64,000 nucleotides of DNA from Bugula neritina (GCA_964035545.1 OZ037772.1:1019001-1083000), one strand, 5' to 3'; shown: positions 14,164 to 23,962, numbered from the stretch's first letter. Translations and numbers: made by a program. The notes: a model not told the origin generated them from the sequence alone.

Positions 14164-14985
14164 CTAGAGTCCTTGTTGGGCACGCCGGTGCTTGGCTTGG
14201 CATGTACGCAGTTTCCGTTTCATACGGCATACGGATCCCTTCAGCTGGAAGAGTCCTGTGGTAGTGTTGAGTAGATCTGGCGCCAGCTGGGTGAACTCTT
14301 CTTGTAATCGTAGGAGGCGTTCTTCTACTGTAGCTAGTCGTACTGGGTCTGGGGACGGTGTCCGTCTGCGGCGTAAGGGTGGACTGGGGGACCTGGTCTG
14401 TCTCTTCGCCGGGGTAGGGGAGATCTCTCCTTCTTCTGGATATGTAGTTTCCTCGGGGGTGTAGGTAATTGGAGGGCGGTCAGACACCAACGGGGATTGT
14501 TGGCGGGCGTTGTCTAACACACGTTGGAACCCCGAGGATAGAACGGCTAGTAGCATGGCCTTCTTTACCAGAGGTCGTATATATGTGAGGAACTCCGGGT
14601 ACAGCTTGGCGTCGACCACATAGTTTTCTCCAGGGAAACAGCCCGCCGCTCTGTGTCTGGTGACGGGGTAGGGATACACATCATTGTACCCGCAGGGGCA
14701 GAAGGTCAGTAGGAGATGAGCATTGACGTGTAGTTTAAGGGAGCGGCGAGAGGCGCAATCTTCACCACAGATCTGGCATCTCGTCCGTCCTCTGGACCCC
14801 CAGGCTGTTTCTATTTCTTCTTCGGTTTGTGGAGACACCCACCGCCAACGGCGGCGTAGTGGCTCAGGCCGGTCACCGCTAGCATAGTCCTCCGGATACG
14901 GAGCGGGAAGTGTTCTATCCCGTACCCTGGTTGTAGCGGGTCGAGTGTAATCTGAAAAAGTTTCAACAGTGTTAGTACAGTACAC
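14164..14985 (-). CDS. Gypsy-1 ORF3: zinc-finger, Arg/Ser/Pro-rich, coiled-coil protein in env position
   Basis: A 273-codon ORF between the pol stop and the 3' LTR, where retroviral-like elements carry env. It has no signal peptide or membrane segment, so it is not an envelope protein. Residues about 70-92 form a classical C2H2 finger (C-x2-C-x12-H-x3-H, starting 'CQICGEDC'). Directly after it is a C-x-C-x12-H-x4-C motif ('CPCGYNDVYPYPVTRHRAAGC', of which the Cys/His spacing is the point). Next comes a Pro/Glu region, then 'SPSPPLRRRRTPSPDP', then a heptad-like helix ('VEERLLRLQEEFTQLA') and a basic tail. A possible splice acceptor (TTTTTCAG, cut after 14952) lies just inside the ORF. Gypsy-2 lacks this ORF. 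Function is unknown; nucleic-acid binding is inferred from the fingers. Confidence 0.75.
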   Translation of the reverse strand: MYCTNTVETFSDYTRPATTRVRDRTLPAPYPEDYASGDRPEPLRRRWRWVSPQTEEEIETAWGSRGRTRCQICGEDCASRRSLKLHVNAHLLLTFCPCGYNDVYPYPVTRHRAAGCFPGENYVVDAKLYPEFLTYIRPLVKKAMLLAVLSSGFQRVLDNARQQSPLVSDRPPITYTPEETTYPEEGEISPTPAKRQTRSPSPPLRRRRTPSPDPVRLATVEERLLRLQEEFTQLAPDLLNTTTGLFQLKGSVCRMKRKLRTCQAKHRRAQQGL

Positions 14986-15264
14986 TGCTGTGTTGTCAGC
15001 TTGAACAGCTTGGCAACTCCTAATTCAGTTACCTCGTAGAGATTAATGATAGTGAATAGTCAGATAGAACCGTATTGCAATGAGATTATAGAAATCTCTA
15101 AGTCAAACTGAGTTCTTACTACGGTATTTCACTAACCTATCTCCAGCTCGATTGACTCAGTGAGTCAGAGCTGAGCGATGCAATCTAGTTTCGTATTAAG
15201 ATATAGTTAACTCACCCCACGATCTGTTGTCGTAAGACATACTGAATATGTGAAATGGTTTGAA

Positions 15265-18200
15265 CTACTGCTTAGAAACACGTCTACTCTTGACTGCATC
15301 AGCGTATGAAAAGATCGAGCAACGTGGTTGGGGTGCGTGATTAAGACTTTGTGCACCCGGCGGATGAATTTTGTTTCTACTTCCGCCGATACAAAAGTTG
15401 ATATTTCCGTGGTGTTGACAACTCCCACATTTGCTCGATTCTTTTCTCGTACGGTTTTCCCCTAGACTTTCATGTGTGCCGCTTTTAACGCAGTCACATA
15501 CGAAGTCCTTCAAGTATGCGGGGGGTTGCCTCGTACGCTGTCCCCTTTCTAGGGGGGGTGACACGCTTGCCGGTTCGTTAGTAGGGGCCTCTAATGGCGT
15601 CTCTACTTCACCGTCAGCAGCCACCTCTTCTTGTTCTCCGGATGGAGCCCCTCCCTCCGTGGGGGTTTGCACTTCCGGAACCGGCTCGGTTTCTGGAAGT
15701 GATGGAATTAGACTTGGCGGTGGCGGACACGCTTCTGTTGACAAAAGCTGCCGCTCCTCTCTCACCAAGTTTTCTTCCCGCGGTATGACCACTTCGTATT
15801 CAGGTCCATGCCGCCGTCGCCCGCGCGTTGTTGTCTGCCTCCTGGGCTCTAACAACGGGGGGGCTTCTCCCACTCCGCCGGGGCTAGCCCAATACGGTTT
15901 CAAGCGAGACTCATTCTGGATAGACACCTGTCCTGAGCGCTCAATCTTGTACGTATGATTGGGCATAGCCTCGACGACCACGTAGGGGCCTACGAACTTA
16001 GGCTTCAGCTTATCAGCCTGTCCGCGGCGCCTACGGTAATTGACCATCCACACCTTATCTCCTCTTTGATAGAGGGGTGGTTCATCGGAATCTTCGTGCC
16101 GCACCTTCCACTGCTGTTGACGCAGTATCTCGTGTGCGGCCTTCATCCGTTCCACTAGTTCACTGGCATACTCGTGGACTGAGTTATCTTGCTCTGGAAC
16201 GTGATAGGTGAGATGGTCAGGGACACGAGTCTCTCTCCCGAGCATCAAGAGGTTTGGGGTCTCACCAGTACTGGTGTGTGGGGTGCTACGGTATGCACGC
16301 ATGACTTGCGGCAACACCGTATCCCATTCCTCTTGACCTCGTCCAAGGAGGAGACTCCGGAGCGCATCACCTAGCATCCGGTTGTTGCGCTCCACCACCC
16401 CGTTACCTTGAGGGTGGTAGGGGGTGGTCCTGCTCTGATTTACTCCCCAGAGGTGGCAAAGGTCGCTCATCAGTTGAGACTGGAATTGAGCGCCTTGATC
16501 AGAGTGTATCTGTTCGGGAAGCCCAAAATAACAGAATACGTGTTGGTCTAGTGCCCTGGCCACTGTTGGGGCTGATGCATCTGGGATGGCCAGAGCATCC
16601 GCCCACCTAGTAAAGTGGTCGGTTAGTACTAGGATCCAATTATTGCCTCTGGGGGTCAGGGGCATGGGTCCGACCAGGTCTACAGCGACTACTTGCCAGG
16701 GCCTACCAGCATATAGCCTCCGCCGTCCTGCTTCACCAGGGGGGCGGCTATGCTTACTGGCCTGGCAGATCTCACACTGTTTGACTCTGAGCCGGACGTC
16801 ACGCTCCATCTGCGGCCAATACCACCGGAGTCGTAATTTGGACATCACTCGCTTGACCCCTGCGTGGGCCTGCTTGTGAGTATCCCAAATCAACTCACGG
16901 CGGATGGCTGTGGGGCAGACTACCCTCTTCCTTTCCGGGTGTCTGCCGCTGGCAGCTAGAGAGATGGTTAGCAACCCATCCTGCCCGATCCGCAGCGAGT
17001 CCCAACGCTGACAGTATAGCCGGAACTCGGCGCATCCCTGTCTTATGCGTTCCTCGCTGAGTCGTCGCCCTTCCCTTTTGGCTCGGTAGATGTCTGCCAC
17101 GACTCCAGGCAGCTCTTCTTGGAGCTTCTTCAGCTCTCGAACATTACCGGCCAGTACAGGGTTGGCGCGGAGGTTTTGTACATCCTCCGGGGACTCATCA
17201 ACTCTTTGCCTGAGTTGACCTTGATCCCAGTCAAACGGTGCTCCGTGATGAGCCAGCGTCTCCAACTCGCATCGTGGGGGACCTCCATCCCTCCTCTCGA
17301 TGTTGAGACACTGTTTGCAACCTCCGTCAGGTCGGCGACTCAACCCATCCGCATTGCTGTGTCTCTTGCCCGGTCGGTGTTCGATCCGGTACGAGAATTC
17401 AGCTAGGATTTCGAGCCACCGGGCGACCTGACTAGAGGGCTCTGCTCTCCTGCACAACCAGATCAGCGAGGCATGATCCGTACGCAGCCGGAACTTCCTG
17501 CCATATAGGTATGGTCTGAAGTGCTTCACTGACTTGATTACTGCCAGCAGCTCCTTGCGGGTAGTGCAGTAATTTCGTTCAGCGGGAGAGAGCGACTTGC
17601 TGTAGTAGGCTACTACTACCTCTCGGCCTTCCTCCACTTGCGACAGCACAGCGCCAACATTCTGGTCACTGGCGTCCGTGTCTAGGATGTACTCCAGAGT
17701 GGGGTCTGGGTAGGCCAAGATGGGCGCCGTTAGGAGGCAGCCCTTGAGGCGGTCGAACGCTTCTTGTTCGACTAGAGTCCACTGCCACGTCACTCCCTTT
17801 GCGGTAAGCCGGTTTAACGGCTGGGCTATGCCCGCAAAGTCTGGTATGTATTGCCTGTAATACCCTACCAGCCCCAAGAAAGCCCGGAGTCCGGTCAAGT
17901 CTTGAGGGGTGACCCAGTCTTCTACTGCCCGTACCTTTTCGGGATCCGTTGCCACGCCGTTTCGACCGACAACGTGCCCCAGGTACTTGACCTCCGGCTG
18001 CAACAGAGCGCACTTGGAAGGTTTGAGCTTAAGACCGGCACCTCGGAGTCTCTCGAAAACCTCCTGCAGACGACTGACATGTGTCTCGAAGTCTGGAGAG
18101 ATTACGATGACATCATCGAGGTAGACCAGCAGTGTCTTCCAATGGAGTCCGCTAAGGACTTGTTCCATCAACCTCTGGAAGGTGGCTGGGGCGGAGGTTA

Positions 18201-19896
18201 ACCCGAAGGGCAGCACCTTCCACTTCCACAAACCGTCCCGTGTGATAAACGCCGCTTTCTCCTGGGCGTCGGGACTCAGAGGAACCTGCCAATAGCCGCT
18301 TAGCAAGTCTAACGTACTGAAGTACTTGCTGCCGGCTAGGGCGTCCAATGACTCGTCAATACGAGGTAGAGGGTAGGCGTCCTGTATGGTTACGCTATTG
18401 AGTTTGCGGTAGTCCACACAGAACCGCCAACTGCCGTCTTTCTTCCGGACCAGTACGACTGGCGAGCTCCACGCACTATGGGCGGGCTCTATCAGTCCCC
18501 GGTCCAGAAGATCCCGTACTTGTCGGCTAACCTCCTTCTCTTTCTCCGGCCCCAGCCTGCGTGTGGGCTGCCGGACAGGGACTGTCCCTGCAGTCAGCGG
18601 TATTTCGTGTCTGACAATTCCAGTCAGTCCCACGTCATGCTCTCCGCTGCTGAACACATCACCGTAGTCGCGTAGTAACTTGGCCATAGCCTGGCGCTCT
18701 CTGTTACTCGCGCAGCCGTTACTGGCTGTCTCGTATAACTCCCGGAGATGTGTTGGGACTGCCCCTCGTCCCTGAATAGGGTGTCGAGGGAGTGCCTCTG
18801 TCGCATCACCCAGCGACGGGCCTACGTCTCCCTCTTGAACAGAGTGAAAACGGCCCAGCATCGACCCAGCCGGGAGCTTGATAAGCTCGGTAAAGGGATT
18901 GACGCACTGCACTAAGATCTCCCCTTGCTCAGTCAGCTGGTTCAGACTGCTGGCAAGTTGGATCTTTTCGTGCGCGCCTTCAACCACCCCGAGTCCAGAG
19001 ATCCGGCTACTATTCACCCTGCAGTGAATGGTAGCCCGGGAGCGGCCTGGTATGGTACGGTTGCGTACCACTTGCACACCTCCCACTAAAGGGCAGCCGA
19101 ACTTGTCGACGCAGGCGAGTTCCCGCCCGGACATCATCATTGCAGATCTGCTAAAATCTATGTGACATCCGTGCCGTTTAAGGAACGGCATCCCGAGGAT
19201 AGCATCCTCTTTGAGCTGACTGACGATGAACGTCTCTTGGATCGTTTGATCGCGGACTCGTCCCGTCAGCTCAATTATACCATAGAAGGGAAGGCACGAC
19301 CCGTCAGCTAGGGTGCCGTATTCCCCTTCGTATGCTTCCATCTCGCCCCTGACCCTAGCACTGAGGGTGTCGAAGAGTTGGCGGCTTAAGAGGTTTGTGG
19401 TACAGCCCGAATCAATGAGAAAAGTAACAGCTTTGCCTTCCAGTTTACCGGGCAAGAAATAGCTGTTCCCATGGGGCTGCACCTGAACTCTCCCTTCAGG
19501 CCTTACTCTCGCAGGGAGTACCTCCCTCGCTTTGGGTCGCGAAGGAGGTCTCTTGGGGCGGTGATGGGTAGGCCTCGGGGGTGCCGAGGCTAGATTCTCA
19601 GCTACCTTTGTGTGCTCCCATCCAGATTCTTGGACTTGCAGCCCTGTGAATCTGTTGTGAAGGGGCATAGAAAAGGCAGCCGCGGGGCGAAGCCCCTTGC
19701 TGGTCCGTCGTGGCTGTTGCCACTGTTGGTTGCCAGTACGCGGTACCCGTCTGGGTGACCTGCGTTTCTTCTTCCCTAGAGGTTTCATCGTCGGCCCGCG
19801 GAAGGTGGGAACATCTGCGGGCCGCGGTAGTTTAACCCCTGATTTAGGAAGGGACAATATCGGCGGAAGTGTCCTTGATTTCCGCACTCCCAGCAA
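15265..19896 (-). CDS. pol: Gypsy-1 pol: protease, reverse transcriptase, RNase H, integrase
   Basis: 1543 codons from the first ATG, although translation probably enters from gag by -1 frameshifting at 19836-19830. Visible in order: aspartic protease DSG (residues 162-164); RT with 'YLDDVIV' (catalytic DD about 594-595); RNase H ('LDTDAS', D about 740-741; 'TDHAS', D about 807; 'NADGLSRR', D about 850); integrase zinc-binding H1007/H1011/C1041/C1044; catalytic D1073, D1133 and E1169 (35 residues between the last two); and a GPY/F-type module ('KFVGPYVVVEAMPNHTYKI'). There is no chromodomain. The C-terminus is a long Pro/Glu-rich tail. All catalytic residues are present, so the enzyme set looks functional. 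Confidence 0.93.
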   Translation of the reverse strand: MLGVRKSRTLPPILSLPKSGVKLPRPADVPTFRGPTMKPLGKKKRRSPRRVPRTGNQQWQQPRRTSKGLRPAAAFSMPLHNRFTGLQVQESGWEHTKVAENLASAPPRPTHHRPKRPPSRPKAREVLPARVRPEGRVQVQPHGNSYFLPGKLEGKAVTFLIDSGCTTNLLSRQLFDTLSARVRGEMEAYEGEYGTLADGSCLPFYGIIELTGRVRDQTIQETFIVSQLKEDAILGMPFLKRHGCHIDFSRSAMMMSGRELACVDKFGCPLVGGVQVVRNRTIPGRSRATIHCRVNSSRISGLGVVEGAHEKIQLASSLNQLTEQGEILVQCVNPFTELIKLPAGSMLGRFHSVQEGDVGPSLGDATEALPRHPIQGRGAVPTHLRELYETASNGCASNRERQAMAKLLRDYGDVFSSGEHDVGLTGIVRHEIPLTAGTVPVRQPTRRLGPEKEKEVSRQVRDLLDRGLIEPAHSAWSSPVVLVRKKDGSWRFCVDYRKLNSVTIQDAYPLPRIDESLDALAGSKYFSTLDLLSGYWQVPLSPDAQEKAAFITRDGLWKWKVLPFGLTSAPATFQRLMEQVLSGLHWKTLLVYLDDVIVISPDFETHVSRLQEVFERLRGAGLKLKPSKCALLQPEVKYLGHVVGRNGVATDPEKVRAVEDWVTPQDLTGLRAFLGLVGYYRQYIPDFAGIAQPLNRLTAKGVTWQWTLVEQEAFDRLKGCLLTAPILAYPDPTLEYILDTDASDQNVGAVLSQVEEGREVVVAYYSKSLSPAERNYCTTRKELLAVIKSVKHFRPYLYGRKFRLRTDHASLIWLCRRAEPSSQVARWLEILAEFSYRIEHRPGKRHSNADGLSRRPDGGCKQCLNIERRDGGPPRCELETLAHHGAPFDWDQGQLRQRVDESPEDVQNLRANPVLAGNVRELKKLQEELPGVVADIYRAKREGRRLSEERIRQGCAEFRLYCQRWDSLRIGQDGLLTISLAASGRHPERKRVVCPTAIRRELIWDTHKQAHAGVKRVMSKLRLRWYWPQMERDVRLRVKQCEICQASKHSRPPGEAGRRRLYAGRPWQVVAVDLVGPMPLTPRGNNWILVLTDHFTRWADALAIPDASAPTVARALDQHVFCYFGLPEQIHSDQGAQFQSQLMSDLCHLWGVNQSRTTPYHPQGNGVVERNNRMLGDALRSLLLGRGQEEWDTVLPQVMRAYRSTPHTSTGETPNLLMLGRETRVPDHLTYHVPEQDNSVHEYASELVERMKAAHEILRQQQWKVRHEDSDEPPLYQRGDKVWMVNYRRRRGQADKLKPKFVGPYVVVEAMPNHTYKIERSGQVSIQNESRLKPYWASPGGVGEAPPLLEPRRQTTTRGRRRHGPEYEVVIPREENLVREERQLLSTEACPPPPSLIPSLPETEPVPEVQTPTEGGAPSGEQEEVAADGEVETPLEAPTNEPASVSPPLERGQRTRQPPAYLKDFVCDCVKSGTHESLGENRTRKESSKCGSCQHHGNINFCIGGSRNKIHPPGAQSLNHAPQPRCSIFSYADAVKSRRVSKQ

Positions 19897-20738
19897 AAAC
19901 TGACTGTTTCTCCCTGTGGCGGCGCCGATGGCCGCATGGGCTCAGGGGCGGTACTCACTGGGTTTTGTGGTGTCAGTGTCGCTATCAGCTTGGCTAGCAT
20001 GTCCGTCAGTTGAGTGACTTTTGATGCCGTCGCCAACTGGGACACGGCAGCCGCGGCGGGGGTTTCCTCCCCTTGTCCCGCGGCCGTGTCTGCGCGGTCT
20101 ATCTCCACTTGGCGGGAGCTTCCGCGACTTTTATGCATTTGGTTAGCTAGGAGGTAAGCTTCCCCCTCAGTCAGAGCATCTTCAACGGTGGTGACTCCCC
20201 TAGCTAGAAACTGGTGGTGGAGACCCAGATCGTCGACAGATGCTATGAAAGCGTCGAGGGTGTACCTCTCGCGGTTGACTGGGGGCAAGTCGCTGTACGC
20301 GATCTGTGCCAGCTTCATGACCGCGGCGGCATGCTCCCGCAGCGGGGTGCGGGGATCACGCCGCAACCTCTGTAATCGGGCCCTGGCATCTGTAGCCGAG
20401 AGGCCAAAGCGGGCCCGCAGAGAAGCAAAGATATTATCAATGTCTACGCCCAGCCCATAGGGCTTGGCTTTGTCCATCAATGCCATTCTAAGCTTCAGCA
20501 GGGCCACCCTAGGGGGCCACTGAGCGACGTCCATTACGTCGCTAAACTCTTGAATAAATTGTTCCACCTCCTCTTCACCCGTGAAGGTGGGCGCCTTTAA
20601 CCTGTAGCGGTCTTCAGCTAGTTCTCGCGGAACCCTTCGCTCTTCTACTACATGGTTAACAGGCATTGTCTCTACAGCATTGTCTCTACGCTCACCTTCG
20701 ATTGCCGGTGGTTGAATTTCAGCATTGTCAGTCTCCAT
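19785..20738 (-). CDS. gag: Gypsy-1 gag
   Basis: 317 codons. The core contains 'YRLKAPTFTGEEEVEQFIQE', typical of the Ty3/gypsy capsid start, followed by an alpha-helical capsid region and a CCHC zinc knuckle near the end (C-x2-C-x4-H-x4-C, in 'CWECGNQGHFRRYC'). Start chosen at the first ATG 32 bp inside the 5' LTR edge. Gag stop (TGA, 19787-19785) lies about 45 nt downstream of the slippery heptamer, so gag and pol overlap in the -1 relation. Confidence 0.92.
   Translation of the reverse strand: METDNAEIQPPAIEGERRDNAVETMPVNHVVEERRVPRELAEDRYRLKAPTFTGEEEVEQFIQEFSDVMDVAQWPPRVALLKLRMALMDKAKPYGLGVDIDNIFASLRARFGLSATDARARLQRLRRDPRTPLREHAAAVMKLAQIAYSDLPPVNRERYTLDAFIASVDDLGLHHQFLARGVTTVEDALTEGEAYLLANQMHKSRGSSRQVEIDRADTAAGQGEETPAAAAVSQLATASKVTQLTDMLAKLIATLTPQNPVSTAPEPMRPSAPPQGETVSFCWECGNQGHFRRYCPFLNQGLNYRGPQMFPPSAGRR
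19792..19836 (-). promoter_or_regulatory. Gypsy-1 gag-pol -1 ribosomal frameshift signal
   Basis: On the minus strand, G-TTA-AAC (19836-19830) sits exactly in gag codon phase. A 5-nt spacer is followed by CGGCCCGC (19824-19817), which is fully complementary to GCGGGCCG (19799-19792) across a 17-nt loop. Pol is in the -1 frame relative to gag. GUUAAAC is a known arterivirus-type slippery heptamer. The spacing and GC-rich stem match known -1 frameshift sites. Confidence 0.8.
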
Positions 20739-20769
20739 CTTGGATGCACTATCCCACTGCTGCCACCAC

Positions 20770-21074
20770 TGTTATAATTTTCAGATTAGGGTTGATATGC
20801 TATCCAGAGAGTCTATTTATCTAGTATAGAACTGCACCAGGCTAAGTCGAGTGAACGAGTATATTTTATTCACAACTATACATCATAAAAACACGATACA
20901 TTATTTCTAACAAGTTACACATCTAATCTATTTCACACTCTAGCTTCGACTGAGTTAGCAGCGGGAAACAACAATTGCTGCTAACTATCAACTACGCTAA
21001 TTGGCTATCCATTGTTCCGGGTCAATTACGCGACCCTACATGTTGTGCTGCTGGTAGTTCCACGAACCACCACA
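20770..21074 (-). repeat. Gypsy-1 5' LTR
   Basis: 305 bp, the promoter-bearing LTR because the element reads leftward. Followed on the plus strand by ATAC (21075-21078). Confidence 0.93.
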
Positions 21075-21724
21075 ATACTACAACTTATATATTATAGTAT
21101 TCGGAATAACTCCAAAATAGCATATTTCTGTTAAAATAACATTAATAATAAACAGATAAATTATATATTTACTGATTCAATCACTTTTTGAGTTTTCAAC
21201 TTGAAATTCAATAAGAGACATCAGCAAGTAATAATCATATGTTATGTAATAATACATGCCACAAAAAAGCATCATTATAAAATTCAACAAAATGCATTAG
21301 CAGTTATCTATACTGAGATTATAATGTAGTAATAATTTGTATAAAGTACTAAACTATCAACCCCTCTCTCATATTATTATTTAACCTTTGACCTACAAAC
21401 AATGCTTTCTTGTTGCTATACTGTCTTTTTTTTAGTTGGCTCACAGAAACAGCTTCAATCTAACAATGGAGTGTTGATACAAATCAGGGTATATAAGCTC
21501 AACAATAAAACATAAGAAATAATTATCCTCAATATCCTAAGGAATAATCCAGAGAACACTGCAGGTTGAGCTAAGATATTTTACAACTACATGCAGTTGA
21601 CATATCTACATGAATTGTGGACCATTTTGGTGCTTCTGTGTGCGCAGACAAGTTGCAATGACTCTAACAGAAACTTTTTTAGTAGGTTTCAGTTCATCTT
21701 GAATATAGTGCAGCTTGTTGTCTT
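21075..21724. other. AT-rich spacer, nothing recognised
   Basis: No coding signal, RNA gene or repeat recognised between Gypsy-1 and the 35-bp minisatellite. Confidence 0.5.
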
Positions 21725-22012
21725 TTGGCCTCAATATTATTGATGGTACACTACCTTGTTTGACCTCAACAGTATTGATGGTAGACTACCTTGTTTGACC
21801 TCAATAGTGTTGACGGTACGCTACCTTGTTTGGCCTCAACAGTATTAATGGTACACTACCTTGTTTGGCCTCAACAGTATTAATGGTACACTACCTTGTT
21901 TGGCCTCAACAGTATTAATGGTACACTACCTTGTTTGGCCTCAACAGTATTAATGGTACACTACCTTGTTTGGCCTCAACAGTATTAATGGTACACTACC
22001 TTGTTTAGCCTC
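21725..22012. repeat. 35-bp minisatellite, about 8 copies
   Basis: Unit GGCCTCAACAGTATTAATGG + TACACTACCTTGTTT. The five right-hand copies are nearly identical and the left-hand ones are more diverged, suggesting recent expansion from the right side. Confidence 0.92.
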
Positions 22013-22890
22013 ATTAGCCTTGCTAATATAAAATTAACAGCACAACTTGCAAGATTTAACTAATTTAACTTGGTTCATATTATGATGTTAATATGTTAAC
22101 ATTCATAACCTCTGATATATTTCTATGTTTATAACCTATCAATATGCTCTGATCTACAGTCTTTATTGCCATTCAAGGTGTTGCTCACTGCTGGTCAACC
22201 CCATTAACCCCCAACTTACTGTCTACATAGAAAACTGTCTACTCTCCCTCCATGGTACATAGCTCATACAATGTGTATAATTATTTGCTTTTGCACATTC
22301 ATTACATAAAATACCAGCCATTGTGCTAAAAGTAGAGTTTTGTTGTAGTCTCACATATTGGAACATGGCCTTAAGATTAGTAGTTTCTGAGGCTTTTATT
22401 AAGCTAATGCAGGAGAAAATTGCTAAGAATTTACTGCAGTGAATCTTTGTATAAACATTACTTATGAAATGCATATCTGTGGAATACTTGATCTACTCTG
22501 TATCATATAAACTAACTTACACACAAGTTATATACAGCTACTACTTGATAAGGAAGTAATAGTAACAGAGTTATTGACATGAAAAAGTAAATAATATTTA
22601 AATTGTGATGACTAAGTAAGTGGATGAGTCATAAACCAGTCAAAAAATAATTTCTACAAACAAACTTTATTGAGTAAATGTGACTACAGAGTCTTGACAA
22701 CATAGCAGAGTAAATATGTTACATAATCATTACTAATCAACATCAAATACTGCATATAAGCAGTGCAAGTCCCGTGGAATATATATTATTATACTGTGAG
22801 TAGAACACAATATATTATATTTGACATGTACTATGGGTGTGCATTGATGACTTCACTGAGCTAATTATTAGTAGACTGTAGCTGATAAGT
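22013..22890. other. AT-rich spacer
   Basis: No gene recognised. Roughly 22780-22890 matches, inverted, the 3' flank of the beta-propeller gene (about 12654-12780). Confidence 0.45.
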
Positions 22891-23640
22891 TTAGTATTTT
22901 ATTGTGTATCTCCTCAGTCCATCTCCACATGCTAGAAACACTGTGTCTCTGTTATACACAGCAATGTCCCACACACAGCCACTAACACCAAGACTTTCTC
23001 TGGGAATCGTTACCATCAGTTCACCTTTAAAAAATATAATGTCAGATTGAATCAGTTTGAGACAAACAGACAGACTACAGTGACATCACAACAGCTGACA
23101 CAACTACAAGCAAGTTTCTACTTTCTAGTATAATATAGTAACTGAAATATATTCAATAATAATACAATAAATTTCAAATATATTTCTCACTCAGAAAGAC
23201 TTCCTTTAAAGATGCAACTAAGCAGATTATGTTTAAGATAATAAAGTTCTACCAGTCAGTATCGAATAATTCAATGAGCTGCTCTACTGTTTACTTCATA
23301 ATAAATGACAACATGGAGAAACTCAACATAAAAATTTACCTCCTCAGCAAATATGATTATACAGGAGAGAAGATATATAATATAAGTATTACATACATGA
23401 AGTAAATATTCTAACAGAAAATAGTGTCTCATTATACAACTGTATTGACCTTGACCCACAAACTTAGCCTGTGGCTCTTATATAGAACACACCCACATGT
23501 CTACTTCTAATAATACTGCTACTGCAGGTACTCCAACATTATCACATATTAAATACTTGACAAGAACCAACCACGGCCACCTACCTGAGTTCAACCAGCA
23601 AACACTGCTCTACCAGCCATCATCAAATTACACTAGTCTC
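22891..23640 (-). pseudogene. inverted, truncated duplicate of the last exon and intron of the beta-propeller gene
   Basis: Minus-strand exon 23024-22891 follows an acceptor (TTAAAG|GT) and encodes 'GELMVTIPRESLGVSG...' ending 'DGLRRYTIKY' and TAA. It parallels exon D at 12533-12653 ('GQLVLTVPRESLGVSDW...RRYTIK'). Intron similarity continues to about 23640, matching about 12195-12532 (for example TTTAAAGATGCAACTAAGCA in both, opposite strands). No counterpart of exons A-C is present; similarity stops at the 19-bp minisatellite. The reading frame of the exon is intact but it cannot make a propeller on its own. Confidence 0.8.
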
Positions 23641-23649
23641 AGCAATAAT

Positions 23650-23962
23650 TACATAATATAACATATATTACATGATATAAGATATATTACATGATATAAG
23701 ATATATTACATAATATAAGATATATTACATAATATAAGATATATTACATAATATAGGATATATTACATAATATAAGATATATTACATAATATAAGATATA
23801 TTACATGATATAATATATATCACATGATATAAGATATATTACATGATATAAGATATATCACATAATATAAGATATATTACATAATATAAGATATATTACA
23901 TAATATAAGATATATTACATGATATAAGATATATTACATAATATAAGATATATTACATGATA
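23650..23962. repeat. 19-bp AT-only minisatellite, about 16 copies
   Basis: Unit TTACATAATATAAGATATA with variants (ACATGATATAAG). Almost free of G+C and locally self-complementary (ATATAAGATATATT). Confidence 0.92.

Larger units (their letters stand above)
13578..21074 (-). mobile_element. Gypsy-1: complete Ty3/gypsy LTR retrotransposon
   Basis: A 7497-bp element on the minus strand bounded by two 305-bp LTRs (13578-13882 and 20770-21074) that I could not tell apart by eye; both begin TG and end CA on either strand. The flanks share ATAC (13574-13577 and 21075-21078), a 4-bp target duplication (AATAC if the terminal A is counted). One base inside the 5' LTR is a primer-binding-site candidate, TGGTGGCAGCAGTGGGAT (minus strand, about 20768-20751); the same start (TGGTGGCAGC) follows the 5' LTR of Gypsy-2. 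A purine tract GGTGGGGGCGG abuts the 3' LTR at 13893-13883. Gag, pol and a third ORF are all open, so the copy looks recent and possibly autonomous. Confidence 0.93.

Noticed and set aside
13955-14230. 91-codon minus-strand ORF overlapping the end of Gypsy-1 ORF3
   Set aside because: Overlaps ORF3 in another frame, no domain; hydrophobic end is short. Likely a shadow of the 3' untranslated region.
14164-14985. Envelope gene for Gypsy-1
   Set aside because: No signal peptide, cleavage site or membrane anchor; zinc-finger content instead.
15431-15958. 175-codon plus-strand ORF inside Gypsy-1 pol
   Set aside because: Antisense shadow of the Pro/Glu-rich pol tail.
21725-22012. CRISPR-like array (35-bp repeats)
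   Set aside because: Units are contiguous with no unique spacers; it is a minisatellite in animal DNA.
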